DNA of 50,510 nt. It comes from an uncultured Chthonomonas sp. (lineage in GTDB: Bacteria; Armatimonadota; Chthonomonadetes; Chthonomonadales; CAJBBX01). Shown in pieces: positions 24,032-32,095 of this stretch (position 1 is its first letter; every line of letters begins with the position of its first letter). Where the stretch lies: positions 1 to 50,510 of the forward strand of contig CAISJD010000096.1 in the NCBI GenBank assembly GCA_903885605.1, written 5' to 3'. The notes beneath the pieces were generated by a model that ran no database searches, was not told where the DNA came from, and saw only the letters and a list, made by a program, of their open reading frames with translations. Position numbers and translations under genes: made by a program.

Positions 24032-26347
24032 CTACTCCCTCCTCGCGTCGGCCGGAATGCGCGCCGGAGCGGTGCGCGCCGCCATCCGGAGGCCCCGTAG
24101 CCGCAGCGTCTCCAGCGACGCTCCTCGGTCGTAGTCGCTCAGTATGGCCTGGAGCTCGCGCGCCTTGCCCTGGCCCTTCAGCAGCGTCAGCAGGCAGTAG
24201 TCCTGCCATCCTTGCCGCACTGCCTCCGACTGCCTGGTGGGGATGGGGCCACGCGGGCCGGGATAGACCATCAGGTAGTCGGGCAGGTCCTCGCCGGTCA
24301 GCCACTCGGCGTCCGTGTCGTTCCACGGATCGCCGCGCGGGGCATAGTACGAGTAGAAGCCCCAGCCGTTCCATCCGCGCTTGAATGCGTCCCAAGCCTG
24401 CCGCGTGTAGAGCTCCAGCTGCTCGGCGCTCTCGCTCTTGGCCGATTGCGTACTCACGGTGTAGAACGCGCGCACCGACCGGGGGGAGTTGAACAGCTCG
24501 AGGCTCTTCGGCCGGTCGCGCAGCAGGAGATAGATCGGCGCCGAGATGTCGACTGCCTCCCGGTACCAGGGGCCCAGCGCGGCGCCCACCACCGCGTCAG
24601 GCTCTACGCCTGTGCCGTTCCAGAAGCTGGGGTTGCAGTAGATGCGGACACGCGGGTCTGCCGTGCGGATCAGGCGGGCCAGCGCGCCGAAGGCCCTGGA
24701 GTTGCCCTTGCCCGGTTCGTCCGTCAGCTGGGCGTACCAGTCGGCGTACCCCAGGCCCAGTGCCCTGGCTTGCGCCACGTGGCCGCGGACCATAGCCGCG
24801 ATCCTGGCCTCGTCGTCGGCCGTCAGCTTGTCGGGATCGATCGCGCCGCCGTAGAGCCGGTGCCCGTAGTCGCCGATGCCCCAGATGTCGTGTATGGTGG
24901 TGCCGCGCTTGTGTGCCAGTTCCGCGAGGCTTCCCGGCAGCGGCCACCCGGTCCAGACGGTCACCCCGAGCGACTGCTTGTAGGCCACTTCCCGCGCCGC
25001 ACGATCGGCGTAGACGAACGGGAACATCGACGTGCCGTCGCACCAGGTCTGGAGCCACACCCGCGGGCGCGGAAGCGTGACGTCGAGTACCTCCACCCGT
25101 ACAGTGAGCGAGGGGCCTGGCGTGCATGCCAGTTGCGCCTCGTACACGCCGGGCTTCGCTCCGTGCGAGGTGATCGAGAGCCAGAGCGCCGCCGAGCCCG
25201 CGGGTGACAGCGTCACCCGTGGGAAATCCGCGATGCCCGGACCATTGGCCAGGTAACGCTGCATGAGGCTCGAGGGGAGCATGTTGTCCGCGGCAAAGAG
25301 CGGTCCGAGGTTGGCCCCGTAGTAGCGCGAACCGATGGCGCCGGCGACCCGAAGCTCTCCGGTGAGGCCTGGAGCGGACGCCGAACTGCCCTGCCTGTGG
25401 AACCGGCCGACGGCGAGGGTGAACGTGGCGGGCTTGAGGCTTGTGGTGTTCGTCAGCACGAGCGCGAGGTTGTCGGTCGCGTTGCGCGGCATGCTCCTCT
25501 GCACGGTGCGGCAGATGCTCCCGGGCGCCGGAAGGAGGGGGGCGTGGCTGATGCTGTCCCATGTGGCGGCGCGCGACCAGACGGCAGGCTGCTTCGACCA
25601 TGCACCCAGGCCCGCCTGCCAGTCCCAGAAGCGGGCATCCGAGAAGGTGGTTTTCTGGATGCCCGGTATGGAGCTGAACGCGGCCTCCGATGCCGCCGGC
25701 GTGGGAGCCGTCGGCCGGTAGGCCTCGGGCTGGGCCGCCGTGGCCTGTGCGTCGCCCCAAGCGATCACCTCGTCCAGGTACGTGATGCCTGAGGCCTCAA
25801 CGCTCACGCGCAGATAGCGCCCGTGCGGCTTCGCAGGCATTTGTATCCGATGGAAGGCTGCGTCCGGCGCCTCAGTGCGGCTACGCTGATAGACCGTCCG
25901 CCACCCTCCAACCTCATCATCCCGGACCTGCAGCAGGACCGACGCCTGCTTGCTGCGCGTGCAGAGGTCGATCTCGGCAAAGGCGCATTGCCGCTTGAAG
26001 TCGAACACGATCACCAGTGGGCCGCGCGAGGCGCCCACCGGTACCCACCAGTTGCCCGACGGCCGGCCGTCCAGAAGCCGGCGGCCGAAGCGCTTGGCAT
26101 CCTCACGGTAGACGTCGGCCGGGTTGTCAGGCGGGGTCTCATACGTGTACTCCACGCCTGTCAGCACGCAGTCGCCCCAGTACCCCTCGTTGTCGCTCAA
26201 CATCTTGCCGGGCGGCCCGGCGGCGACATCGCGCGACCCGTCCCACCAGACCAGGTCGGCGTATGCGCGGCCAGTCATCGCGATGAGACACGCCGCAAGG
26301 GCCGCCGTCGCAAGCAGGGCCCGGCAGCAGGCGGGTACGTGGGTCAT
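24032..26347 (-). CDS. Secreted GH123/DUF4091-like glycosidase with an N-terminal F5/8 type C-like module
   Basis: The start at 26347 gives 771 residues. GGAGGT ends 4 nt upstream, a better spacing than for the adjacent ATG at 26350, and a signal peptide (CRALLATAALAACLIAMTGRAYA) follows. Residues 30-190 resemble a discoidin (CBM32-like) module (LVIVFDFKRQCAFAEIDL, GRYLRVSVEASGITYLDEV). The region up to about 430 contains beta-sandwiches. The C-terminal part matches DUF4091/GH123-like barrels, with YADWYAQLTDEPG carrying the Asp543-Glu544 pair used in GH123 substrate-assisted catalysis, and GWGFYSYYAPRGDPW. GH123 enzymes remove N-acetylgalactosamine; whether this relative does so is open. It lies downstream of the gluconolactonase-like gene on the same strand, 181 bp away, so co-transcription is possible. 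Confidence 0.8.
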   Translation of the reverse strand: MTHVPACCRALLATAALAACLIAMTGRAYADLVWWDGSRDVAAGPPGKMLSDNEGYWGDCVLTGVEYTYETPPDNPADVYREDAKRFGRRLLDGRPSGNWWVPVGASRGPLVIVFDFKRQCAFAEIDLCTRSKQASVLLQVRDDEVGGWRTVYQRSRTEAPDAAFHRIQMPAKPHGRYLRVSVEASGITYLDEVIAWGDAQATAAQPEAYRPTAPTPAASEAAFSSIPGIQKTTFSDARFWDWQAGLGAWSKQPAVWSRAATWDSISHAPLLPAPGSICRTVQRSMPRNATDNLALVLTNTTSLKPATFTLAVGRFHRQGSSASAPGLTGELRVAGAIGSRYYGANLGPLFAADNMLPSSLMQRYLANGPGIADFPRVTLSPAGSAALWLSITSHGAKPGVYEAQLACTPGPSLTVRVEVLDVTLPRPRVWLQTWCDGTSMFPFVYADRAAREVAYKQSLGVTVWTGWPLPGSLAELAHKRGTTIHDIWGIGDYGHRLYGGAIDPDKLTADDEARIAAMVRGHVAQARALGLGYADWYAQLTDEPGKGNSRAFGALARLIRTADPRVRIYCNPSFWNGTGVEPDAVVGAALGPWYREAVDISAPIYLLLRDRPKSLELFNSPRSVRAFYTVSTQSAKSESAEQLELYTRQAWDAFKRGWNGWGFYSYYAPRGDPWNDTDAEWLTGEDLPDYLMVYPGPRGPIPTRQSEAVRQGWQDYCLLTLLKGQGKARELQAILSDYDRGASLETLRLRGLRMAARTAPARIPADARRE

Positions 26348-26528
26348 CATGACCTCCATGCAGTCTGAAGTGGCTGGTCCGGTGCCGATAGATGCCGTGC
26401 GGGATGCCAGTGTCGACCTAACGGTGATCAACCGCCCGTGTACGGACTGCCGGGCGCCAGGAGCAGTCGGGTACCTCACGTACTCCACCGCGAATGGGGC
26501 GTGGCCTCGGTGGCGCTTCGCCTCGCCG

Positions 26529-27425
26529 TTACTGGCTCCCTGCGCCTTTGACACGCATGCCGATGCTGTAGAGCGCCTTGCCCGCGGTGATGAAGAGCGT
26601 CTTGCGGTCGCGTCCGCCGAAGCAGACGTTGGAGGTCCATCCCTCGGGCACAGCGATCTGCTCGATCTGCCGGCCTTCGCGGTCGAAGACCGTGACGCCC
26701 CGGCCGGTCAGGTAGACATTGCCCTCGACGTCCAGCGTCATGCCGTCGGAGCCCATGGAGCAGAAGAGGCGCTTGTCCGCCAGCGAGCCGTCGGCGGCGA
26801 TGCGGTAGGCATAGGTCTTGCCGGCGCCGATTTCGGCCACGTAGAGCGTCTTGCCGTCCGGCGAGCCGATGATGCCGTTGGGCTGTACGAGATCGTCGGC
26901 CACGCAGGTCACCGTCTTGCCGTCCCGATCCACGCGGTAGACGGCTTGCTTGGCGCGCGGCTGGGCCGAGTGGCTCCAGTACGGCCGCCGGTAGTAGGGG
27001 TCGGTGAGGTAGAGGCTCCCGTCTCGGTGGGCCCATAGGTCGTTGGGACCGTTCAGGCGCGGGCCGTCGCCGAACCGCTTCACCGTGGACTTAACCTTCT
27101 TCGTCCGCACATCGATGGCCCAGAGCTCGCCGGCCTCATCGGCGCAGGCCCAGAGCGTGCCCGTGGCATCGAAACAGAGCCCATTGGCCCGTCCGCAGGG
27201 CTGAAGCAGCGTGGAGAGCTTGCCGTCGGCGCTCCAGACAAGGATGCGATCATTGGGCTGGTCAGTGAAGTAAACGGCGCCGTCCGGCGCGCAGGTGGGC
27301 CCCTCCGTGAAGGCGAACCCGTCGGCCAGGCGCACGACCCGAGCGCCGTCGGCGGTCACGGGGCCGGCAGAGGCAGGACGGCTCAGCACGCCCGCCAGGA
27401 TCAGAACCCAGATTGCCAACCACAT
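26529..27425 (-). CDS. Secreted SMP-30/gluconolactonase-like beta-propeller protein
   Basis: The 298-residue product starts at the ATG at 27425 with AAGGAG upstream and a signal peptide (MWLAIWVLILAGVLSRPASA). The six-bladed propeller family is recognised from E41 in FAFTEGP, RANGLCFD, NGPNDLWAHRDGSLYLTDPYY, VQPNGIIGSPDGKTLYVAE and GSDGMTLDVEGNVYLTG, which carry the usual metal-binding Glu, Asn and Asp positions. Family members hydrolyse sugar lactones such as gluconolactone. In this setting it could open aldonolactones released by oxidative or hydrolytic glycan breakdown outside the cytoplasm. It lies between the DUF2281-like gene and the GH123-like gene on the same strand. Start choice is firm; substrate is not. 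Confidence 0.88.
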   Translation of the reverse strand: MWLAIWVLILAGVLSRPASAGPVTADGARVVRLADGFAFTEGPTCAPDGAVYFTDQPNDRILVWSADGKLSTLLQPCGRANGLCFDATGTLWACADEAGELWAIDVRTKKVKSTVKRFGDGPRLNGPNDLWAHRDGSLYLTDPYYRRPYWSHSAQPRAKQAVYRVDRDGKTVTCVADDLVQPNGIIGSPDGKTLYVAEIGAGKTYAYRIAADGSLADKRLFCSMGSDGMTLDVEGNVYLTGRGVTVFDREGRQIEQIAVPEGWTSNVCFGGRDRKTLFITAGKALYSIGMRVKGAGSQ

Positions 27426-27493
27426 GGCCTGTCTCCTTCGCACATCGCCACGCCCCCGTAGGGGCGGCCCACCGCGGCCTGCGAAGGGCGCGG

Positions 27494-27724
27494 CTACCAA
27501 ACGATCTCTCCACGCTCCAGTTGGCCCTCGTAACTCACCAGATCGGCAAGGTAGTGGTCAATGCCACGATCGGCGAGTTGCATGCCTTCCTCGAAGCCCT
27601 GCCATGCCTCCCACCGCGCGGCGCTGTGGCGGGTGACGAGGAAGTCCACGTAGTCGCTGACCTCCCGGGCGAGGGGTTCGGGAAGCGTTCGAATCTGGGC
27701 TATGGTCGCATCAAGCGTTGTCAT
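27494..27724 (-). CDS. Small DUF2281-like protein (antitoxin-like), without an obvious partner
   Basis: A 76-residue protein (MTTLDATIAQIRTLPEPL...) begins at the ATG at 27724, with a purine-rich AAGGAACGG upstream. The N-terminal half, with its sequence LAREVSDYVDFLVTRH, resembles the short DUF2281 proteins often found as antitoxin-like partners of PIN-domain toxins. The C-terminal half is acidic and helical. No PIN or other toxin gene adjoins it: the next gene on the strand is the gluconolactonase-like gene 69 bp downstream. It may be a remnant or a stand-alone protein. Function unproven. Confidence 0.65.
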   Translation of the reverse strand: MTTLDATIAQIRTLPEPLAREVSDYVDFLVTRHSAARWEAWQGFEEGMQLADRGIDHYLADLVSYEGQLERGEIVW

Positions 27725-27768
27725 GGTTCCGTTCCTTGCCGGACGGTGCGTCTCGGACTACTTCACTC

Positions 27769-27774
27769 ATTATG
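27769..27774 (-). promoter_or_regulatory. Putative -10 element (CATAAT) for the DUF2281-like gene
   Basis: CATAAT on the minus strand lies about 45 nt before the ATG at 27724 and differs from the consensus at one position. No -35 match was found at 16-18 nt. Confidence 0.35.
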
Positions 27775-27878
27775 CCGTAGCGGCGGGTAGCCGCGCCATA
27801 TCCTGTGTCCGGCGCCATGACGTCGCGTCCTCATGCAGCATAGGGTATCCCATACCGTCACTCTGCGCGGAGGTAACC

Positions 27879-29981
27879 ATGCGCCACCTGTTCGCCTGCG
27901 CGGCTCTCGCCGCCCTGCTGCTCCGGCCTGCCGCGGCCGACCATCGCTTCTACCTGGCAAGCCAGCACGACTTCGAGGCCAAACGCGGCTTCTACCTGAA
28001 CTTCGAGAACGCCGCCGAGGGGCCCGGGCCCTGCCGCCTCTCGTCGCTCCGGATGATCCTCGGCGGCGGCGACGGCAAGCAGTGGCGTTTCGCCGAGAGG
28101 CGCGGCGACTGGCAGGTCGAGCACACGTACCGCGCCCGCGCCGAGCTGACCGCGACTACGGGGCGGCTGCTCCTCGACGGCGTCGAGGTGGGCCGCATCG
28201 ACGGCGGTTACGTGCCCGCCCGCGGGCCGCTGACCTACTCGGATGTCCCGGGTTGGGCCTCCGATCCCGCCGACTACGCCATCCAGCAGACCTCGCTCTC
28301 GGTCAGCGGACCCGCCGGTACACTGGTTCGCGCCACCGTGCCTGCCTCCGATGGACCACCTGCCCTGGCTCTGTTCGCACCCCAGCAGCCTCAGTCCGCC
28401 AGGCTGGCGCCGGCCGTCGGGCAGGCGCTGGTCATCGAGGCGGAGTTCCGCATCTCGCGGTACCCCGAAGTGAGGAGCCTGGCGCCCTTCATCGACGCCT
28501 ACGGCCAGTCGATCCACTCCCGGTGGCCCGGCAAGGTGCGCTCCGATGCCGATCTCAAGCGCGCCACCGCCGACGAGGCCGTCCGCGCCCGAACATGGTC
28601 CAGGCCGACCGGCATCGACCGCTTCGGCGGCTGGACACTGGCCGGCTGGAAGGAGAAGCCCACGGGCTACTTCCGCGTGACCCGGCGCAACGGGGTCTGG
28701 TGGCTTGTCTCGCCCGAGGGCAACCCCTGCTTCTACACCGGGATGAACTCGCTCTGCGGGCTGGCCTGGGAGCGGACGCCCGTCGATGGCCGCGAGTTCC
28801 TCTTCCAGTGGCTCCCGCCGCGCACGGGCGCCTACGCTGCCGCATGGAACCGCAACGATTGGGGCAGCACGGACGGCGGCAACACGGTCGCCATCCAGGC
28901 CGCAAATATGCTGCGCAAGTATGGGCCGGACTGGCAGAAGACGGCCACGACCGCAGCCTCGCGCCGCCTGCGCCAGTGGGCCTTTGCGGGCGGCGGCAAG
29001 TGGGGCTCTGTGCCCGACCTGCCCTGCACCCCGGTGTTGGCGCACTACGACATCCCCAACGTGGCGCGCCACCCGGACATCTTCGATGCCGACATCCGGG
29101 ACCGCTTCCGTGAGACGCTCCGCAAGCAGATCGCGCCGCAGCGCCGCGACCCCATGGTCCTTGGCTGGTCGCTCGGCAACGAGTACGACGAGATCGTGAC
29201 CAAGGCCGAGATCCAGGACATCCTGCGCAAGCCCGCCGCCACACCCGCCAAGCGCGAGATGATCCGCTTCGGCGTGGCGACGCTCTACGCTGGTGACGCC
29301 GCCCGTGCCGCCGAGGCCTGGCACGTCGCCGCCGGCACGCTAGGGGCGCTGATGGAGACCGACCCGACGCCCTCGCCTGCCGATCTGGAGCGGATGCGCC
29401 TCCACTACGCCGACGCCTACTACAAGTTCATCTACACCACCGTGAAGGAGATTGACCCCGACCACCTCTACCTGGGCTTCTGGATCGTCCCCGGTTGGTG
29501 GGAGAACGCCGACGACTGGCGGGTGAGCGCGCCCTACTGCGACGTGATCGGCTACGACCGCTACGCGCTGGACTACATGGACGCCCAGACCGCCGCGCTG
29601 GTGAAGGAGACGCGCAAGCCCATCCTCTGCGGCGAGTTCTCGTTCCCGCCGACCTACCGCGGCACACGGGGCTTCGGCGTCTACCCCACGCACGTGGCGG
29701 ACGAGGTGGAGTCCGGCGACGCCTATGCCCGCTGGATCCGCGCCGCCGCAGCCGATCCCTACTGCGTGGGAGGCATCTGGTTCCAGTACCGCGACCAGCC
29801 GCTCACGGGTCGAGGCCCCGGCAAGGGCACGGCGCTGGTCTACGGTGAGCACTATGCCTTCGGCGTCGTGGACCTCTGCGACCGGCCCAAGGTGACCCTG
29901 GTCGAGCGCATGCGCAAGGCCAACCTGGCGGCACAGAAGCTCCGGCAGCGCACCGCCGCCGCCGCCGCGAAGGCGAAGTAG
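27879..29981 (+). CDS. Secreted agarase-like clan GH-A glycoside hydrolase
   Basis: The start at 27879 has GGAGGT 4-5 nt upstream and opens a signal peptide (MRHLFACAALAALLLRPAAA), giving 700 residues. Residues 20-230 form a beta-sandwich. The barrel begins with the phrase GYFRVTRRNGVWWLVSPEGNP, placed at about residues 265-285, which is characteristic of GH50/GH86-type agarases and relatives. E435 in SLGNEYDE is the probable acid/base and E586 in LCGEFSF the probable nucleophile, both with the usual clan GH-A surroundings. The C-terminus is a Lys/Ala-rich helix. The family points to galactan- or agar-like substrates, but divergence is high and other beta-glycans are possible. The gene is divergent from the DUF2281-like gene and apparently monocistronic. 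Confidence 0.78.
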   Translation: MRHLFACAALAALLLRPAAADHRFYLASQHDFEAKRGFYLNFENAAEGPGPCRLSSLRMILGGGDGKQWRFAERRGDWQVEHTYRARAELTATTGRLLLDGVEVGRIDGGYVPARGPLTYSDVPGWASDPADYAIQQTSLSVSGPAGTLVRATVPASDGPPALALFAPQQPQSARLAPAVGQALVIEAEFRISRYPEVRSLAPFIDAYGQSIHSRWPGKVRSDADLKRATADEAVRARTWSRPTGIDRFGGWTLAGWKEKPTGYFRVTRRNGVWWLVSPEGNPCFYTGMNSLCGLAWERTPVDGREFLFQWLPPRTGAYAAAWNRNDWGSTDGGNTVAIQAANMLRKYGPDWQKTATTAASRRLRQWAFAGGGKWGSVPDLPCTPVLAHYDIPNVARHPDIFDADIRDRFRETLRKQIAPQRRDPMVLGWSLGNEYDEIVTKAEIQDILRKPAATPAKREMIRFGVATLYAGDAARAAEAWHVAAGTLGALMETDPTPSPADLERMRLHYADAYYKFIYTTVKEIDPDHLYLGFWIVPGWWENADDWRVSAPYCDVIGYDRYALDYMDAQTAALVKETRKPILCGEFSFPPTYRGTRGFGVYPTHVADEVESGDAYARWIRAAAADPYCVGGIWFQYRDQPLTGRGPGKGTALVYGEHYAFGVVDLCDRPKVTLVERMRKANLAAQKLRQRTAAAAAKAK

Positions 29982-29993
29982 GCGAGTGGTCCA

Positions 29994-30049
29994 GGTTTCC
30001 TGGGATGGCTGGATTTCCCGGACGGGAAATCGGGTAGTATCAGGAAACC
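29994..30049. promoter_or_regulatory. Concentric four-half-site operator of the AbiE-type module
   Basis: Two related 9-mers on the top strand, GGTTTCCTG (29994-30002) and GATTTCCCG (30012-30020), are each repeated exactly in reverse as CGGGAAATC (30023-30031) and CAGGAAACC (30041-30049). Inner and outer repeats share the same centre (30021.5), and the half-sites are spaced 18 bp on both sides. The pair in each arm agrees at 7 of 9 positions. Known AbiEi antitoxins bind inverted repeats at their own promoter, and this site ends 41 bp before the AbiEi-like start codon, so autoregulation is likely. Confidence 0.75.
30035..30040 (+). promoter_or_regulatory. Putative -10 element (TAGTAT) inside the operator
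   Basis: TAGTAT lies between the inner and outer right half-sites, about 50 nt before the ATG at 30091. A regulator bound to the operator would cover it. Confidence 0.45.
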
Positions 30050-30090
30050 AGTGACTCGATGGCTCGGCCAGGCGGCAGCGCGAGGTAAGG

Positions 30091-31218
30091 ATGGCGTCAA
30101 CTCCAACCAGGTCGATAGTGAGCTATGAGCGGCCGTGGCCTGTCGCCGACTGGGTGGCGCGTCTCAAGCAAGGGGCCGTGCAGTTCCCGCCCGCCACTAT
30201 CGGCCCGCTGGAACCGGCGCCTGCAGCCCTCGCCGACGGCTCTGCCCTGGGGGTCTCGGTGGGTTGGGGCCCTGAGGCCGCACGGTACGCGGCGGTCTAT
30301 CAACCATCAAGCACACCCAGGGCGCTGGCTGAGGCTGCTCTCAGGGCTCGGGCGGCGATGAACGCAACGGGAATGCATGGCCTCGTGATGGCGCCCTTCC
30401 TTGGCGACGCCGTCCTGTCCGAGCTTGAGGCCGCGGGCCTGAGCGGCATCGACCTATGTGGCAATGGCGTGGTCGTCGCATCCGGGTTCAGGCTGTGGCG
30501 CACTGGCAATCCGAACAGGTTCCGCGACACCCGCCCGCTCCGCAACCCGTTCGCGGGCGATAGCTCCATCTTCGCGCGGTGTTTCCTGCTCCGGCCGGAG
30601 TTCGGCTCCCTGAGCGATCTGCAGGCCTTCGCCCGGTCCCGGGCGCCCGGCGCCACCGGCGGCTCCGAAGCGGCGCTCGGACTGTCCACGGCGTCGAAGG
30701 TCGTCTCGGCGCTTGAGGCGGAGTTGGTGATCGCCCGGTGCGGTCGTGCTCTGCGGCTTGTCGATGCCGACCGGCTGGCCGACCTCCTGCGCGAGCGGGC
30801 CCCCGTCGCTGCGCCGCGACGGATTGTGGGCATCGTGCGCCTGGGGAGGCAGGCGGTCTGGGAGCGCCTGGCTGCCGCCGTGGGTTATCGTGGGTTCAGG
30901 TGCGTGGCCACCGGACTGGCCTCCGCGGCCGCCTATGGAGCGCTCCATGGCGTCGACCGGGTGTGCCTCTATGCAACCGACCCAGACAGGGCGGCTCAGC
31001 TGCTGGAGGTGACCGAAGGACCCGCGTTTGCCGATATCGAGATCATCGAAGCCGGCAAGCATCTTCAGTACTTCGACGCTCGAACGGCCGGGCCGGTCGC
31101 CTGGGCTTCGCCGATCCAGACATGGCTCGAACTGGCCCTGGCCGGCCCGCGCGAGCAAGACGCTGCCCGCCGGCTGCTGCGCCGGACCATGGCCGGTCCC
31201 GTGGAGCCGGTCAGGTGA
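30091..31218 (+). CDS. AbiEi-like antitoxin and transcriptional autoregulator (type IV toxin-antitoxin)
   Basis: The 375-residue protein starts at an ATG just after GAGGTAAGG. Its layout matches the AbiEi_2 type: an N-terminal region ending in LSGIDLCGNGVVV, then NPNRFRDTRPLRNPFAG, a winged-helix stretch around residues 165-240 (LLRPEFGSLSDLQAFAR, LSTASKVVSALEAELVI, LRLVDADRLADLL) and a C-terminal domain with GYRGFRCVATGLASAAAYG, which in the family contacts the toxin or regulates it. AbiEi proteins repress their operon and neutralise the AbiEii nucleotidyltransferase without stable complex formation. Here the stop overlaps the next start (GTGA), as expected for a coupled pair, and a symmetrical operator lies upstream. 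No signal peptide. Confidence 0.8.
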   Translation: MASTPTRSIVSYERPWPVADWVARLKQGAVQFPPATIGPLEPAPAALADGSALGVSVGWGPEAARYAAVYQPSSTPRALAEAALRARAAMNATGMHGLVMAPFLGDAVLSELEAAGLSGIDLCGNGVVVASGFRLWRTGNPNRFRDTRPLRNPFAGDSSIFARCFLLRPEFGSLSDLQAFARSRAPGATGGSEAALGLSTASKVVSALEAELVIARCGRALRLVDADRLADLLRERAPVAAPRRIVGIVRLGRQAVWERLAAAVGYRGFRCVATGLASAAAYGALHGVDRVCLYATDPDRAAQLLEVTEGPAFADIEIIEAGKHLQYFDARTAGPVAWASPIQTWLELALAGPREQDAARRLLRRTMAGPVEPVR

Positions 31219-32066
31219 ACGACCCGCTCACGCAAGGGCTGGTCGGCATCCTGGCCGAGCCTGAGGCGGCAGGACTGATCCTCGCGGGCGGCTTCGGGCT
31301 GTCGTTGAAGCGCCGGCACTTGTTAGAGACCCGTGCGCGAACGCTTTGCCCGGACCTTCCGGAAGCGCGCGCGACGATGGATCTTGACCTGTTCCTGCGG
31401 CTTGAGCTGTTCGGCGCCGGCGATGGCGGTCGCGGCATCATCTATATGCTGCGACGGCTAGGTTACTTAGAAGTCACCCCGCGGTGGCAGTTCAGGCATT
31501 CGGCCAGCGAGGTGGTCATCGACCTGCTTTCGCGAGAGCCGGGCCCAGGGAGCGGCGTGCCGGTCCGAGGAATTCGAGTTGGCGGAGGCGCCGGGGTGGG
31601 CGTGCATGGCCGCTTGGTTCGTGAGGCCTTTGCCGTCGAGGAACGGCCCGTGATCGTGCCGCTGGCCGGCGCCGACGCGGCCGCCCGTTGCGTAGCCGTG
31701 CCGCATCCGTATCCATGGCTCTGCATGAAGGTGCGGGCATCAACCGATTGGCTGAGGGGCAGAACCTCGCACGGCGTGCGGCCTCCGCCGCTACGCGCCG
31801 CGTCGCCGAAGCATGCCTTCGATGCCTGCCTGATCGTCGCGATGGTGACGGAGGCGGAGGTCGCGGGGGCTTGGTTGCTTGCTGAGCAGTATGCCGCCAA
31901 CCCGATGGCGGCTGAGATCGCCGACGAGGCGCGCGTCCTTTTCGGGCGCGATGACGCTCCGGGTTGGCTGGAGGCCCAACGGCAGGCCCATCGGGTCTTC
32001 AATCATGCCCTCATGTGGCCTGTGATGGCGGGGATGCTGGGTATGCGCCGCCTGAATGCCGGGTGA
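31215..32066 (+). CDS. AbiEii-like nucleotidyltransferase toxin
   Basis: Translation from the GTG at 31215, which overlaps the antitoxin stop, gives 283 residues beginning MNDPLTQGL. The polymerase-beta-type nucleotidyltransferase signature is visible: G25-G26 and S30 in LAGGFGLSLKRR and the metal-binding pair D56-x-D58 in ATMDLDLFL. A later segment with WLCMKVRASTDW and KHAFDACLIV corresponds to the lysine-containing and helical part seen in AbiEii/AbiGii-type proteins. Such toxins add nucleotides to tRNA or otherwise use NTPs to arrest growth, and AbiE modules can give abortive phage resistance. No frame damage is visible, so the module looks intact. Confidence 0.8.
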   Translation: MNDPLTQGLVGILAEPEAAGLILAGGFGLSLKRRHLLETRARTLCPDLPEARATMDLDLFLRLELFGAGDGGRGIIYMLRRLGYLEVTPRWQFRHSASEVVIDLLSREPGPGSGVPVRGIRVGGGAGVGVHGRLVREAFAVEERPVIVPLAGADAAARCVAVPHPYPWLCMKVRASTDWLRGRTSHGVRPPPLRAASPKHAFDACLIVAMVTEAEVAGAWLLAEQYAANPMAAEIADEARVLFGRDDAPGWLEAQRQAHRVFNHALMWPVMAGMLGMRRLNAG

Positions 32067-32095
32067 GGGTGTGCCGCGCCTACGGGAGGATGACG

